Positions 7,409 through 15,778 of a stretch of 64,000 nucleotides of DNA are shown here, piece by piece (the stretch's first letter is position 1; each line of letters starts with the position of its first letter). Source of the stretch: Leifsonia sp. Leaf336 (GTDB lineage: Bacteria; Actinomycetota; Actinomycetes; Actinomycetales; Microbacteriaceae); the NCBI RefSeq assembly GCF_001423695.1, contig NZ_LMOZ01000001.1, positions 372,001 to 436,000 of the forward strand, in the 5' to 3' direction. The notes under the pieces were generated by a model, which searched no databases, was not told the DNA's origin, and worked only from the letters and a program-made list of their open reading frames with translations. Both the position numbers and the translations under genes were made by a program.

Positions 7409-8935
7409 ATGAACAATCGTGGACTCGCGGCATGGATGGACAAACGCCGGCTGAAGTCGCCGCAGAAAGACGCCATCGTCTTCGGACAGGGCATGACCAT
7501 CACATATGCCGACCTCGCCGACACCGTCGACCGCGTCGCCACCCTGTTGCGCCACCGCGGTATCACTGCCGGCGACCGGGTGGCGTTCCTCGGCGAGAAC
7601 AGCCCCGAGTTCCTCGAGGTGCTGTTCGCTGCCGCGCGGATCGGAGCAGTCTTCGTCCCTGTCAATACCCGACTCGCGCCTCCCGAGATCGCACACGTTC
7701 TCCGCGACTCGGGAGCGCGGCTGCTCGTGCACGAGCCCGAGTTCGCCGAGCGGATTGAGCTCATCGCGGCCGATGCGCCGCCGACCCTAGTGACCGACGC
7801 GGGAGAGATCGACGACCCGGGCCTCGCCGTCCTTGCCCGGCTGACCCAACCCGAGGTCCACGACATCGCTTTCGCCCCAGACGATCCCGCCGCAATCGTC
7901 TACACCTCCGGCACCACCGGCACCGCCAAGGGTGCCGTGCTCACACACAGCAACCTGACCTGGGTAGCCGTAAACACGCTGGTGGACTACGACGTGGTGT
8001 CCTCGGAGGTCGCTCTAATGATTTCCCCGCTCTTCCACGTCGCCGCACTGGGGATGGGGGCGCTCCCGGTCATCCTCAAGGGAGGCACGCTCATCCTAGA
8101 GCGCTCGTTCGACCCTGGCCGAGCGCTGCGACTCATCGAACGGTACGGCGTCACCATGCTTAGCGGCGTCCCCACAACCTTCCAACTACTTGCCGACCAC
8201 AAAGATTGGGCGGCGACCAATCTCTCCAGCCTGAACAAGCTCACCTGCGGCGGCTCGCCCGTGCCGACTCGGGTGCTCAACTCGTATGAGGAGCGCGGCC
8301 TACACTTCTCGCAAGGCTACGGGATGACGGAGACCAGCCCCGGCGCGACGTCTCTCGACCCGCAAATGACACGGGCCAAGCAGGGAAGCGTTGGCCTGCC
8401 ACACTTTTTCACAGACGTCCGTGTCGCTGACGAGAACGGTACCCCCCTTCCACCATACGTCGTCGGCGAGATTCAGGTCAGCGGACCGAACGTGTTCGGT
8501 GGTTACCACGGCCTTCCAGATTCAACTGCCGCGGCCTTCACCGCCGACGGCTGGTTTCGTTCGGGCGACCTCGGCTCAGTTGACGACGACGGCTATCTAT
8601 TCGTCTCCGACCGGCTGAAGGACATGATCATCTCCGGGGGAGAAAACATATACCCAGCCGAGGTGGAAGACCTTATCTCCGAACTGGACGGTGTAACGGG
8701 TGTGGCCGTCATCGGCATCCCGAACGACCGTTGGGGAGAGGTCCCGTGGGCGGTCGTCACGCTGCGGGTCGGCGCGAGCCTCGATCTCGATGGCGTGCGC
8801 GCCCACCTGGAGGGGCGCTTGGCGCGTTACAAACATCCGAAACAATTGATCGTGCTCGATGACCTCCCAAGAACAGCAACAGGAAAGGTGCGCAAGGCCG
8901 AGCTGCGAAGTCGAGTGATTGCCAGCGCAACCTGA
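7409..8935 (+). CDS. Acyl-CoA synthetase (AMP-forming), CouL-like
   Basis: ANL-superfamily ligase of 508 residues that activates a carboxylate via an acyl-adenylate. Motifs: P-loop YTSGTTGTAKG near 164-174, YGMTE near 310, WFRSGDLG and SDRLKDMIISGGENIYP near the hinge, and the A10 lysine in PRTATGKVRK near the C-terminus. The start is ATG 7409 with AGAGGAGAGG just upstream; an in-frame start at 7304 would overlap the hydratase gene without a ribosome site. As last gene of the cou-like operon it is the probable hydroxycinnamate:CoA ligase that begins the pathway. Aromatic specificity cannot be read from sequence alone; medium-chain fatty acids are an alternative. Confidence 0.85.
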   Translation: MNNRGLAAWMDKRRLKSPQKDAIVFGQGMTITYADLADTVDRVATLLRHRGITAGDRVAFLGENSPEFLEVLFAAARIGAVFVPVNTRLAPPEIAHVLRDSGARLLVHEPEFAERIELIAADAPPTLVTDAGEIDDPGLAVLARLTQPEVHDIAFAPDDPAAIVYTSGTTGTAKGAVLTHSNLTWVAVNTLVDYDVVSSEVALMISPLFHVAALGMGALPVILKGGTLILERSFDPGRALRLIERYGVTMLSGVPTTFQLLADHKDWAATNLSSLNKLTCGGSPVPTRVLNSYEERGLHFSQGYGMTETSPGATSLDPQMTRAKQGSVGLPHFFTDVRVADENGTPLPPYVVGEIQVSGPNVFGGYHGLPDSTAAAFTADGWFRSGDLGSVDDDGYLFVSDRLKDMIISGGENIYPAEVEDLISELDGVTGVAVIGIPNDRWGEVPWAVVTLRVGASLDLDGVRAHLEGRLARYKHPKQLIVLDDLPRTATGKVRKAELRSRVIASAT

Positions 8936-9262
8936 CGCTGACCCCATCCAGGCAGGCAGGTGGCCAGCTGCGATCTGAATTGATCCTGATGTTTTGCCCG
9001 TGGCACCGTGGAAGGGACAGCCGTCGGTCTTGGCCAGGGACTTTCCGCCCCAGGCCAACAGTCGTCGGCGTCCGGCAGTGTGCTTAACGCTGCGTCCCTT
9101 CGCTCTGGGCAGCTCGACCTGTTTGTTCGAGGCGAAGGTAACGGCGGCTCGAATGTGGGTTGGAGACTCCGTTTGGACCGTTCCCCTCTCTCGCTGGGTT
9201 CCCGTTGTTCCCAGTCGCAAGATGCTGAGGTCGCCGCCCGCGGGCGCGGTTACGCTGAAGTC
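8936..9262. other. Non-coding gap before the LysR gene
   Basis: 327 bases between the ligase stop and the LysR start. An open frame continues upstream of the LysR start but shows no family resemblance. The only clear signal is TACGCT at 9251-9256, a -10 element six bases before the LysR GTG. No RNA gene or strong hairpin was recognised. Confidence 0.5.
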
Positions 9263-10198
9263 GTGAAGCCACCCCCAGCGTTTCGTGCCGGCTCCTACAC
9301 CCTGCGCCAGGTCGAGTGTTTTGTGGCGGTCGCCGATGCCGGCAGTATCGCAAGTGCAGCGCGCTTGCTGCATCTCTCCGAATCGGCAGTGGCAGAGGCG
9401 CTTGGAAGTTTCGAGGGCGCTTTCGCGACCACACTGCTCGTCCGCCAGCGTGCCCGCGGCATTGAGCTGACCTCAGATGGGATCGCCGTGCTCGCGTCGG
9501 CACGTGATTTATTGCGCCAGTCCGAACGGCTCTCTGCCGTGCTCGGGCCCGAAGCGGGGCAAGCCAGTGGAGTCGTTCGAGTCGGCGCTGTCCAGGCGCT
9601 TGCTCCGAGCGTGCTCCCGCTGCTGCTCGTCGTTATGCAGCGTGAGTTTCCGGCCGTCGAAGTCCGATACACCATCGCCGACCAGCATGAGCTGGTGGAT
9701 GCGCTGCGTGAGGGTCGGCTCGACGCGGTGCTGGCATTCGATATCGATGTCTCGCACGAGCTGCCGAGCTACACGCTCGATCGCACGCAGGCGACTGTGG
9801 TCGTCCATGATGGGCATCCTCTCGCACTGCGCGAAGTGGTGGAGTTGCGGGAGCTGTCAGACGAGCCAATGGTGCTGCTCGACATCGATACGGCCCGCAC
9901 GCACACCCTCGAGCTGATGGGGCGTGCCGGCGTGCGGCCCCGCATCGCACATCGTGCCATTGACGTTGAGCTCTGCCGCGCGATGGTGGGGCAGGGGCTG
10001 GGATATTCGATCTTGATGTCTGACAGCGACCCGCAGCTCACCTGGGATGGCAACCGGGTGCGGCACCTACGCATCGCACCTGAGAGCCCGGTGATCGACA
10101 TCAAGCTGGTGTGGCGGGACGCAGACCCAAACACGGCGGTCAGCCTGCTGCTGCGGGTGGCCGATGAAGTGCGACGTGGTGTGGAGGCTGCGCCCTAA
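9263..10198 (+). CDS. LysR family transcriptional regulator
   Basis: A 311-residue LysR regulator. The winged HTH spans about residues 12-70: LRQVECFVAVADAGSIASAA, then the recognition helix LHLSESAVAEALGSFE. The effector domain starts near 100 (GVVRVGAVQALAPSVLPLLL). GTG 9263 is chosen over the upstream GTG at 9008 because residues encoded before it have no family counterpart and TACGCT sits six bases upstream, giving a leaderless start. It lies between the cou-like operon and the P450 operon, same direction, and probably controls the P450 genes. Inducer unknown. Confidence 0.85.
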   Translation: MKPPPAFRAGSYTLRQVECFVAVADAGSIASAARLLHLSESAVAEALGSFEGAFATTLLVRQRARGIELTSDGIAVLASARDLLRQSERLSAVLGPEAGQASGVVRVGAVQALAPSVLPLLLVVMQREFPAVEVRYTIADQHELVDALREGRLDAVLAFDIDVSHELPSYTLDRTQATVVVHDGHPLALREVVELRELSDEPMVLLDIDTARTHTLELMGRAGVRPRIAHRAIDVELCRAMVGQGLGYSILMSDSDPQLTWDGNRVRHLRIAPESPVIDIKLVWRDADPNTAVSLLLRVADEVRRGVEAAP

Positions 10199-10334
10199 CA
10201 CCCCGGTTCTTCCGAGGATGCTACTCGGCGACTCAGAGGATCACCGCGCTGTCTCGCTCGTCACGCTAAGTCTGGGCCCGAGAATCGGGACCCAGATCGC
10301 TGCGATCTGAGAGCTCGGATTTCTGGGAGTCGCA

Positions 10335-11525
10335 ATGCAACAGGACGGGATCGAAGCGCCCCTCGCCGACTGGATCGACTTCGAGGAGATGGAACGAGAC
10401 CCGTATCCGAGCTACGCAAGGCTGCGCGAGACGGGGCCGGTCGTGCGGGTTCCGGGGCTCGATGGCTACCTGCTGACCACCCACGAGACCGTGGTTGAGG
10501 CCGAACGGCACCCCGAGCTGTTCAGCGCGCTCATCCCCGGTGAGGATGTCGACATCGTGACCGGCGGCCGAGCAATGCTGCACAAAGATGATCCCGAGCA
10601 TGCAAGCGAGCGAGGTGCGATCAATCCCACCCTGCGGCCGCTCGCGGTGTCGCAGATCTGGAGGGAACGCTTTGAGGCCAATACCAGCCGAATGATCGAA
10701 CGCCTCGCAGAGATCGGCCCGGAGCAGGCCGATTTGGTGCGCGACTTTGCCACGCCGCTTGCAGCGCAGAACATCATCGACCTCGTGGGGCTGCCAGATT
10801 CCGTTGTGGCCGACGACATGGCACGCTGGTCGAGCGACTACATTTCCGGCCTCGACAATGAGTTCGCCGATCCGGCGGTCTGGGATCGTGCGCGCAGCAG
10901 CCGCGCCGAGGTCGACGTTCTGCTCGACGATCTGATCCCGATCCTGCGTCGCACGCCCGACAGCTCAGTAACCTCGCATCTGCTGGAGGCTGGAGTGCCG
11001 GAACGGATCACGCGTTCCAATGTGCACCTCGTCATTTCTGGCGGGGTCAACGAGCCTCAGCATATGATCACCAGCTGCACGTGGGCGCTCCTCGAGAATG
11101 ATGCCCAGTTCGGACTGGTGCGCAGCGGGCAGAAGGACTGGGCTGACGTGTTCTACGAGACGTTGCGATGGCTCTCACCCATCGGCATGGTGGCGAAGGT
11201 GACCACCCAGGATCTGGTGTGGCAGGGGGTGCGTATGGATGCGGAGATGCCGGTCGGCCTGCTCCTGGCTTCGGCTAACCGAGACAGTGCGGTATTCGAG
11301 CAGGCCGACCGCTTCGACCTTGAGCGCGGCTCACGTGGGCAGCTGGCTTTCGGCACCGGCGTGCATCAGTGCGCCGGTCGTTGGATCGCGAAGTCGAGTG
11401 TCGCTGACTGTGCCTTGCCCAGACTCTTCGACCGGTTCCCGGGGCTGCATCTCGACCACAGCCGCGAGTCGCGCGCCGCGGGCTGGGGCTTCCGCGGCTT
11501 TACCAGTCTTCCGGTCAGCTGGTAA
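10335..11525 (+). CDS. Cytochrome P450 with an unusual I-helix
   Basis: Soluble bacterial P450 of 396 residues. The haem-binding loop is FGTGVHQCAGRW with Cys346 as the thiolate ligand; the K-helix ExxR is ETLR (275-278). The I-helix reads VISGGVNEPQHMI (233-245): the usual acid-Thr pair is replaced by Asn239-Glu240-Pro241. From memory, spacing around the I-helix Gly and the C-terminal GWGFRGF resembles the CYP255A aryl O-demethylase group (GcoA), but without an alignment this is a hypothesis. GGGAG precedes ATG 10335. The next two genes supply ferredoxin and reductase. The adjacent cou-like operon makes a methoxy-aromatic substrate plausible. Confidence 0.92.
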   Translation: MQQDGIEAPLADWIDFEEMERDPYPSYARLRETGPVVRVPGLDGYLLTTHETVVEAERHPELFSALIPGEDVDIVTGGRAMLHKDDPEHASERGAINPTLRPLAVSQIWRERFEANTSRMIERLAEIGPEQADLVRDFATPLAAQNIIDLVGLPDSVVADDMARWSSDYISGLDNEFADPAVWDRARSSRAEVDVLLDDLIPILRRTPDSSVTSHLLEAGVPERITRSNVHLVISGGVNEPQHMITSCTWALLENDAQFGLVRSGQKDWADVFYETLRWLSPIGMVAKVTTQDLVWQGVRMDAEMPVGLLLASANRDSAVFEQADRFDLERGSRGQLAFGTGVHQCAGRWIAKSSVADCALPRLFDRFPGLHLDHSRESRAAGWGFRGFTSLPVSW

Positions 11526-11564
11526 CCGGCTCCGCATACTCAAAAACGAACAAGGAGTACCACC

Positions 11565-11891
11565 ATGTCGCCTCGCATCCTCTACTGTCAGCCAGACGGA
11601 TCCCAGACGCAGCTCGAGACCGACGCCGGCACGTCGGTGATGCGTGCCGCCGTGATGACGGGCGTTCCCGGCATCGTCGGCGAGTGCGGCGGGCAGGCCA
11701 TGTGCGCCACCTGCCACGTCTATGTGCGCCCCGCCTGGCTCGACCGACTGCCCGGGATGAGCGAGGACGAGGACGAGATGTTGGACTGCACGAGTGAGGA
11801 GCGCAGCGAGCGCTCGCGCCTGGGCTGCCAAATTCGCATGAGCGACGAGCTTTCCGGCCTAGAGGTCGACGTTCCAAAGAGCCAGCTGTGA
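11565..11891 (+). CDS. [2Fe-2S] ferredoxin, adrenodoxin/putidaredoxin type
   Basis: A 108-residue electron carrier. Cluster ligands are Cys41, Cys47 and Cys50 (GECGGQAMCATCHVYV) and Cys88 (RLGCQI), the C-x5-C-x2-C...C spacing of P450-type vertebrate-like ferredoxins. Acidic residues 67-73 (SEDEDEM) are the usual contact surface for reductase and P450. AAGGAG is upstream of the ATG. It passes electrons from the reductase encoded next, whose GTG start overlaps its stop codon, to the P450 upstream. Confidence 0.93.
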   Translation: MSPRILYCQPDGSQTQLETDAGTSVMRAAVMTGVPGIVGECGGQAMCATCHVYVRPAWLDRLPGMSEDEDEMLDCTSEERSERSRLGCQIRMSDELSGLEVDVPKSQL

Positions 11892-13093
11892 CAGCCGCAG
11901 ACGTCGAACGTGTGGTGGTGGTGGGGGCCGGGCACGCCGGCGTGCAGTTCGCCGATTCGCTGCGCTCGGGCGGTTTCGAGGGAGCAATCAGCCTGGTGGA
12001 CGAGCAGCCAGCGCAGCCCTACCAGAGACCACCGCTCTCGAAAGACTTCCTGGCCGAGTTCGTTGGTGATGGCTGCGAGCTCGATGCGCTCCCGCTCCGG
12101 GCGCCCCGCTTCTTCGAAGACGCCGCTATCGAATTGCGTCGCGGCATGCGTGTGGCCGAGATCGACCGAGGCAACTCCGAGCTTGTGATCGCGACCGCGG
12201 GCGGGGGTGAGTCAGAGCGAGTGCGCTATGACCGGCTGGTGCTTGCCACTGGGGCCGAGAACCGGGCCCTGGGGGTACCCGGAGCAGGTGCGGTCGGCAT
12301 CTTCGGTTTACGCACACTTGCAGACGCTCGGGCGTTGCGTCAGGCGCTCACTACCGCACGCAACGTGGTGGTCGTAGGCGCCGGGTTCATCGGCTTGGAG
12401 TTCGCCGCGGCCGTGCGCGAGCGCGGGGTGAACGTGACTGTGCTCGAATACGCGCCGCGGGCGATGTCGAGGGCGACGAGTCCGTTGCTCGGGGAGTGGA
12501 TTGAAGCCGCCCATCGGGGGGCGGGCGTCGAGCTCCACTTCGATTCGGCCGTCGTCGCCTGCGAAACGGATGGATCGGGGCGCGTGACCGCGGTTCGCAC
12601 GCAGGGGGGCGGCGCCTACTCGGCGGATCTCGTCCTCTACGGGATCGGAGTGCTGCCCCGGGTCGGATTGGCCGAGCGCGCTGGACTCGAAGTTGGCAAC
12701 GGGATCGTCGTCGACGGGTCGCTGCGAAGCAGCGATCCGAGGATCTACGCGATCGGCGACTGTGCGAATTTTCCGTACCGGGGGGTGCCGACGAGGCTGG
12801 AGGCGGTGCAGAACGCCGGCGACCAGGCCCGCTATGCCGCGCGGCACATGCTGACGGGGGCAGAGGATCCCTTCGACGCCCTGCCGGTGTTCTGGTCGCA
12901 TCAAGGTTCAGTAAAACTGCACATCGCGGGGCTTACTCGGGCAGACGACGAGTATGAGGTCGTGGGTGACCCTAATTCGGGGAAGTTCTCCGTGCGCAGT
13001 TACCGGCTCGGCCGACTCGCCGCCGTCGAATCGGTAGGAGACGCGCGCGCGCATATGAATGCTCGCCGGGAGCTACACGGAATCGGTCGCTAA
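11888..13093 (+). CDS. Ferredoxin reductase (FAD, NAD(P)H)
   Basis: A 401-residue putidaredoxin-reductase-type flavoprotein. The FAD-binding loop is VVVVGAGHAG (residues 9-18), the NAD(P)H-binding loop VVVVGAGFIGLEFA near 160, and the second FAD contact YAIGDCANF near 285. YQRPPLSK near 50 is characteristic of this reductase class. It starts with GTG 11888 overlapping the ferredoxin stop (GTGA). It completes a class I P450 electron chain encoded in one operon: P450, ferredoxin, reductase. Confidence 0.92.
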   Translation: MTAADVERVVVVGAGHAGVQFADSLRSGGFEGAISLVDEQPAQPYQRPPLSKDFLAEFVGDGCELDALPLRAPRFFEDAAIELRRGMRVAEIDRGNSELVIATAGGGESERVRYDRLVLATGAENRALGVPGAGAVGIFGLRTLADARALRQALTTARNVVVVGAGFIGLEFAAAVRERGVNVTVLEYAPRAMSRATSPLLGEWIEAAHRGAGVELHFDSAVVACETDGSGRVTAVRTQGGGAYSADLVLYGIGVLPRVGLAERAGLEVGNGIVVDGSLRSSDPRIYAIGDCANFPYRGVPTRLEAVQNAGDQARYAARHMLTGAEDPFDALPVFWSHQGSVKLHIAGLTRADDEYEVVGDPNSGKFSVRSYRLGRLAAVESVGDARAHMNARRELHGIGR

Positions 13094-13440
13094 ATGTGGC
13101 GAATAGACACGGCAGAGCGCGGCGATCATTGCCTCGGCTGCGGCACGCGAAATGGTAGGACGGGTCGGATACTTGTCGACATCGCCGAGAACACGGTGCC
13201 GATGCCGCAAAGTGGGCACTCCGTAGGCGGTCACATGGCAGACCTTGGCGCTGACCTCGGGTTTCGCGAGTTGCACGAGTCGACGAGCGGCACCCGGGTG
13301 GCGCTATACGCGGTCGTGAGCACCTCCGGCGATTTCGGCATGGTGCGCGAGAGCTCGACGAAGCCGAGGACGAGCGCGTTCTCGGCATCGGGCGAGGCGA
13401 ACTCTGGGCCGAAGAAATAGTCGATCGCCATCGTCGGACG
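13073..13440 (-). pseudogene. TetR regulator remnant (frameshifted, N-terminus lost)
   Basis: Two overlapping minus-strand frames each match part of the TetR product encoded at 3847-4419. Frame A (13431 downward) reads DYFFGPEFASPDAENALVLG and FVELSRTMP, parallel to DYLFGPVFGSPD...LVELSRTNP. Frame B (13276 downward) reads AKPEVSAKVCHVTAYGV, then LGDVD and RAAAEAM, parallel to AKPAASREACATIAYGV, LGDFD and RAAAEML in the intact gene. A frameshift near 13,285-13,300 joins them. No clear HTH is present upstream. The next 220 bases to the LacI stop contain nothing recognisable. The copy marks the far edge of the aromatic gene block. Confidence 0.8.
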
Positions 13441-13661
13441 ACGCTCCTGCTGATGCTGATCGCCGCGGTCATCGATTTGCGCTCAACGGCCGTCGCGATC
13501 AACCCGGCTCGTGATCTTGGCTCATCGGTTGACCGGAGAACGGTTCCTGCTCGAGCATGACGTCACCGATCTACCGGGAAATCGTCGCGCGAGATACCGT
13601 GACCAACATCGGCGGGCGCTCAGGTGACGAGGTCATGCAGCTGGACACGCAACGACCTCCG

Positions 13662-14687
13662 TCAGTTCAGCGGAGACCAAACTCGCCCGCCGGTGGACTC
13701 CCGTCCCACGACGGTATACGGGCTGACGATCTCGACGGCTTCGCGGTCATTGCTTTCGATTCGTGCGGCGAGCAGTTCGACGGCTGTTTGCGCCATGAAC
13801 GCATGGTCGGGGTTCACGGACGAGAGCGAGGGCACGACGTACTTCGAGAACTCGACGTCGTCGAAGCCGATTACCTTCACGTCTCCCGGAACATCGACTC
13901 CGGCGTCCGCAAGGCCACGAAGGACGCCGAGCGCGACATAGTCGGTGACGCAGAATACGCCATCGAAGCGCATGCCTTGCGTCAGCAGTCGCGCGATGGC
14001 TTCGGCGCCTCGCTCAGGCGTGAACTCGTCGATCTCGACGACCAGTGACGGGTCGTAAGCGATCCCGTGTGCCGCGAGAGCGCGACGGTACCCGGCGTTC
14101 CGGAGGCTGGAGACGCTGACCTCGTCGCCCTCGAAATGGTCGTGGATGGCGACGATGCGGCGGCTGCCGCGAGCGATCAGGTGCGAGACGGCGGCCGCGG
14201 AGCCCTCGACGTTGGCCATCGCGACGTGATCCACGGGCCCCTGGAAGATGCGCTCACCCAGAATCACCACGGGGAAGTCGACCCGGAGGAGATCGCGGTC
14301 GGATGAACCCAGGCCGACGGCGCTGAGGATCAACCCGTCGTACATGCGGACGCGCGACGCCGCGAGTGCGTTGAGCTCGCTCTCGCGGGAGCGTCCCGTC
14401 TGCTCGACCACCACATTGAGGTCGCGCCGCGCGCCCTCCTCGATGACCGCCGCTGCGAGCTGACCGAAGTAGGGGCGGTCGATCTCCGGGACGGCGAGGC
14501 CGATGGTGTGCGTGCGCCCGCGCCGGAGGTTCCTGGCCGCTACGTTCACGCGGTAGTCGAGCCGATCGATCGTCTCGAGAACTTTCTCGCGTGTGGCCTC
14601 TGCCACGTGCGGGCGCTTGTTGAGGACGTTCGAGACGGTCATCGGCGAAACACCGGCTGCTTGCGCGATGTCGCGAATCGTCACCAT
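13662..14687 (-). CDS. LacI family transcriptional regulator
   Basis: A 341-residue LacI-type repressor. The N-terminal HTH is IRDIAQAAGVSPMTVSNVL (4-22), followed by the hinge helix VNVAARNLRRGRT. The periplasmic-binding-like effector domain starts near 62 (THTIGLAVPEI) and ends with GFDDVEFSKYVVPSLSSV. GGAAAGG lies just before the ATG. Divergent from the GH43-ABC operon; three CG-centred operator-like sequences lie in the shared intergenic region. Likely a repressor relieved by an arabino- or xylo-oligosaccharide; the inducer is not readable from sequence. Confidence 0.92.
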   Translation of the reverse strand: MVTIRDIAQAAGVSPMTVSNVLNKRPHVAEATREKVLETIDRLDYRVNVAARNLRRGRTHTIGLAVPEIDRPYFGQLAAAVIEEGARRDLNVVVEQTGRSRESELNALAASRVRMYDGLILSAVGLGSSDRDLLRVDFPVVILGERIFQGPVDHVAMANVEGSAAAVSHLIARGSRRIVAIHDHFEGDEVSVSSLRNAGYRRALAAHGIAYDPSLVVEIDEFTPERGAEAIARLLTQGMRFDGVFCVTDYVALGVLRGLADAGVDVPGDVKVIGFDDVEFSKYVVPSLSSVNPDHAFMAQTAVELLAARIESNDREAVEIVSPYTVVGRESTGGRVWSPLN

Positions 14688-14722
14688 CTTTCAGCCTTTC
14701 CGGTTCGAGGCGCCTTCCCGTA

Positions 14723-14814
14723 TTGAACGTTACATCAACGCGGATTCTGTTCGGCACTTGCGCGCCCCCGGTTCGATATGTAACGATACATCCCATCGAT
14801 CGTGTATCGATACA
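14723..14814. promoter_or_regulatory. Three LacI operator candidates
   Basis: TGTATCGATACA (14803-14814) is a perfect 12-base palindrome, TGTAACGATACA (14779-14790) matches it at 11 of 12 positions, and TTGAACGTTACA (14723-14734, reverse TGTAACGTTCAA) is a weaker third copy. All centre on CG as LacI-family operators do, and lie between the divergent LacI and GH43 starts. This suggests autoregulation plus control of the sugar operon. Confidence 0.65.
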
Positions 14815-14846
14815 AAAATGGAACCCCTTCGATGGTGAGGAACAAG

Positions 14847-15755
14847 ATGACCGAACCGGTGAAAAGAGATTCTCCGCACTCGCCGCGGTTCTTCGCCGAC
14901 CCTGCTCTCGTACACTTCGACGGCCGCTACTACCTGTATCCGACGACGGACGGCCTCGTGGACTGGTCCTCGACGTGCTTCCATGTGCTCGCATCCGTTA
15001 ACCTGCGCGACTGGGAGGACTGGGGAGAGATCCTGCGCCTGGGCCGCGACGTCTCCTGGGCTCGCCGCAACGCGTGGGCGCCCGCCGCCGCCGAGAAGGA
15101 CGGGGTCTACTACTTCTACTTCACGGCCGACGACAACATCGGCGTCGCCACTGCTATGGCACCGGAGGGACCGTTCCGCGACTCCGGGCGCCCGCTGGTG
15201 GCCAAGGGCCAGTACCCGGGCCGGGCGATCGATCCCTCTGTCTTCACCGACCGCGACGGCACCAGTTACCTGATCTGGGGAAACGCGGTCGCGCACTTCG
15301 CAAGGCTCGAGGCGGACATGGTCTCGATCGACGAGTCCTCGGTCGTCGCGTGGGAGCACGCGACATTTCGCGAGGCCGCACACGTCCACGAGCACGCCGG
15401 AACGTATTACCTCACGTGGTCGGAGAACGACACGCGAAACCCCGACTACCGCGTCCGCTGGGCGCGGGGCGCGAGCCCGACCGGGCCGTGGGAGGACGGG
15501 GGGATCCTTCTGGAGCAATCCCCGAAGGACGGCATCCTCAGCACCGGACACCACTCGATCCTGCGGCTCTCCGGCACGGACGAGTGGGTCATCGCGTATC
15601 ACCGTTTCGCTATTCCGGACGGGAACGGATTCCACCGGGAGATCGTCATCGACCCGCTGACGCACCTCCCGTCCGGCGACCTCGAGCGCGTCACCCCCAC
15701 GCTCGAGCCGATCCGGTTGACGAAGACAGCAATTCCAGAAACCCTCGATATCTAG
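14847..15755 (+). CDS. Glycoside hydrolase family 43 protein
   Basis: Five-bladed propeller glycosidase of 302 residues. The catalytic base region FADPALVHFDGRYYLYPT (Asp18), the pKa-modulating Asp in AIDPSVFTDRDG and the acid region FREAAHVHEHAGTYYLTWS are all visible. ATG 14847 follows GTGAGG; earlier in-frame ATGs (14802, 14832) would place the start in or next to the operators. No signal peptide, so it acts in the cytoplasm on imported oligosaccharides. First gene of the ABC sugar operon. Members are xylosidases or arabinofuranosidases; which one is not decided. Confidence 0.87.
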   Translation: MTEPVKRDSPHSPRFFADPALVHFDGRYYLYPTTDGLVDWSSTCFHVLASVNLRDWEDWGEILRLGRDVSWARRNAWAPAAAEKDGVYYFYFTADDNIGVATAMAPEGPFRDSGRPLVAKGQYPGRAIDPSVFTDRDGTSYLIWGNAVAHFARLEADMVSIDESSVVAWEHATFREAAHVHEHAGTYYLTWSENDTRNPDYRVRWARGASPTGPWEDGGILLEQSPKDGILSTGHHSILRLSGTDEWVIAYHRFAIPDGNGFHREIVIDPLTHLPSGDLERVTPTLEPIRLTKTAIPETLDI

Positions 15756-15778
15756 AGGCTCAGAGAAAGAAGAAAGCA

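Noticed and set aside
9008-9262. Longer N-terminus for the LysR protein
   Set aside because: The extra 85 residues have no LysR counterpart, and a -10 element sits six bases before GTG 9263.
13094-13420. Plus-strand 108-codon frame after the ferredoxin reductase
   Set aside because: It is antisense to the TetR remnant, which explains the sequence better.
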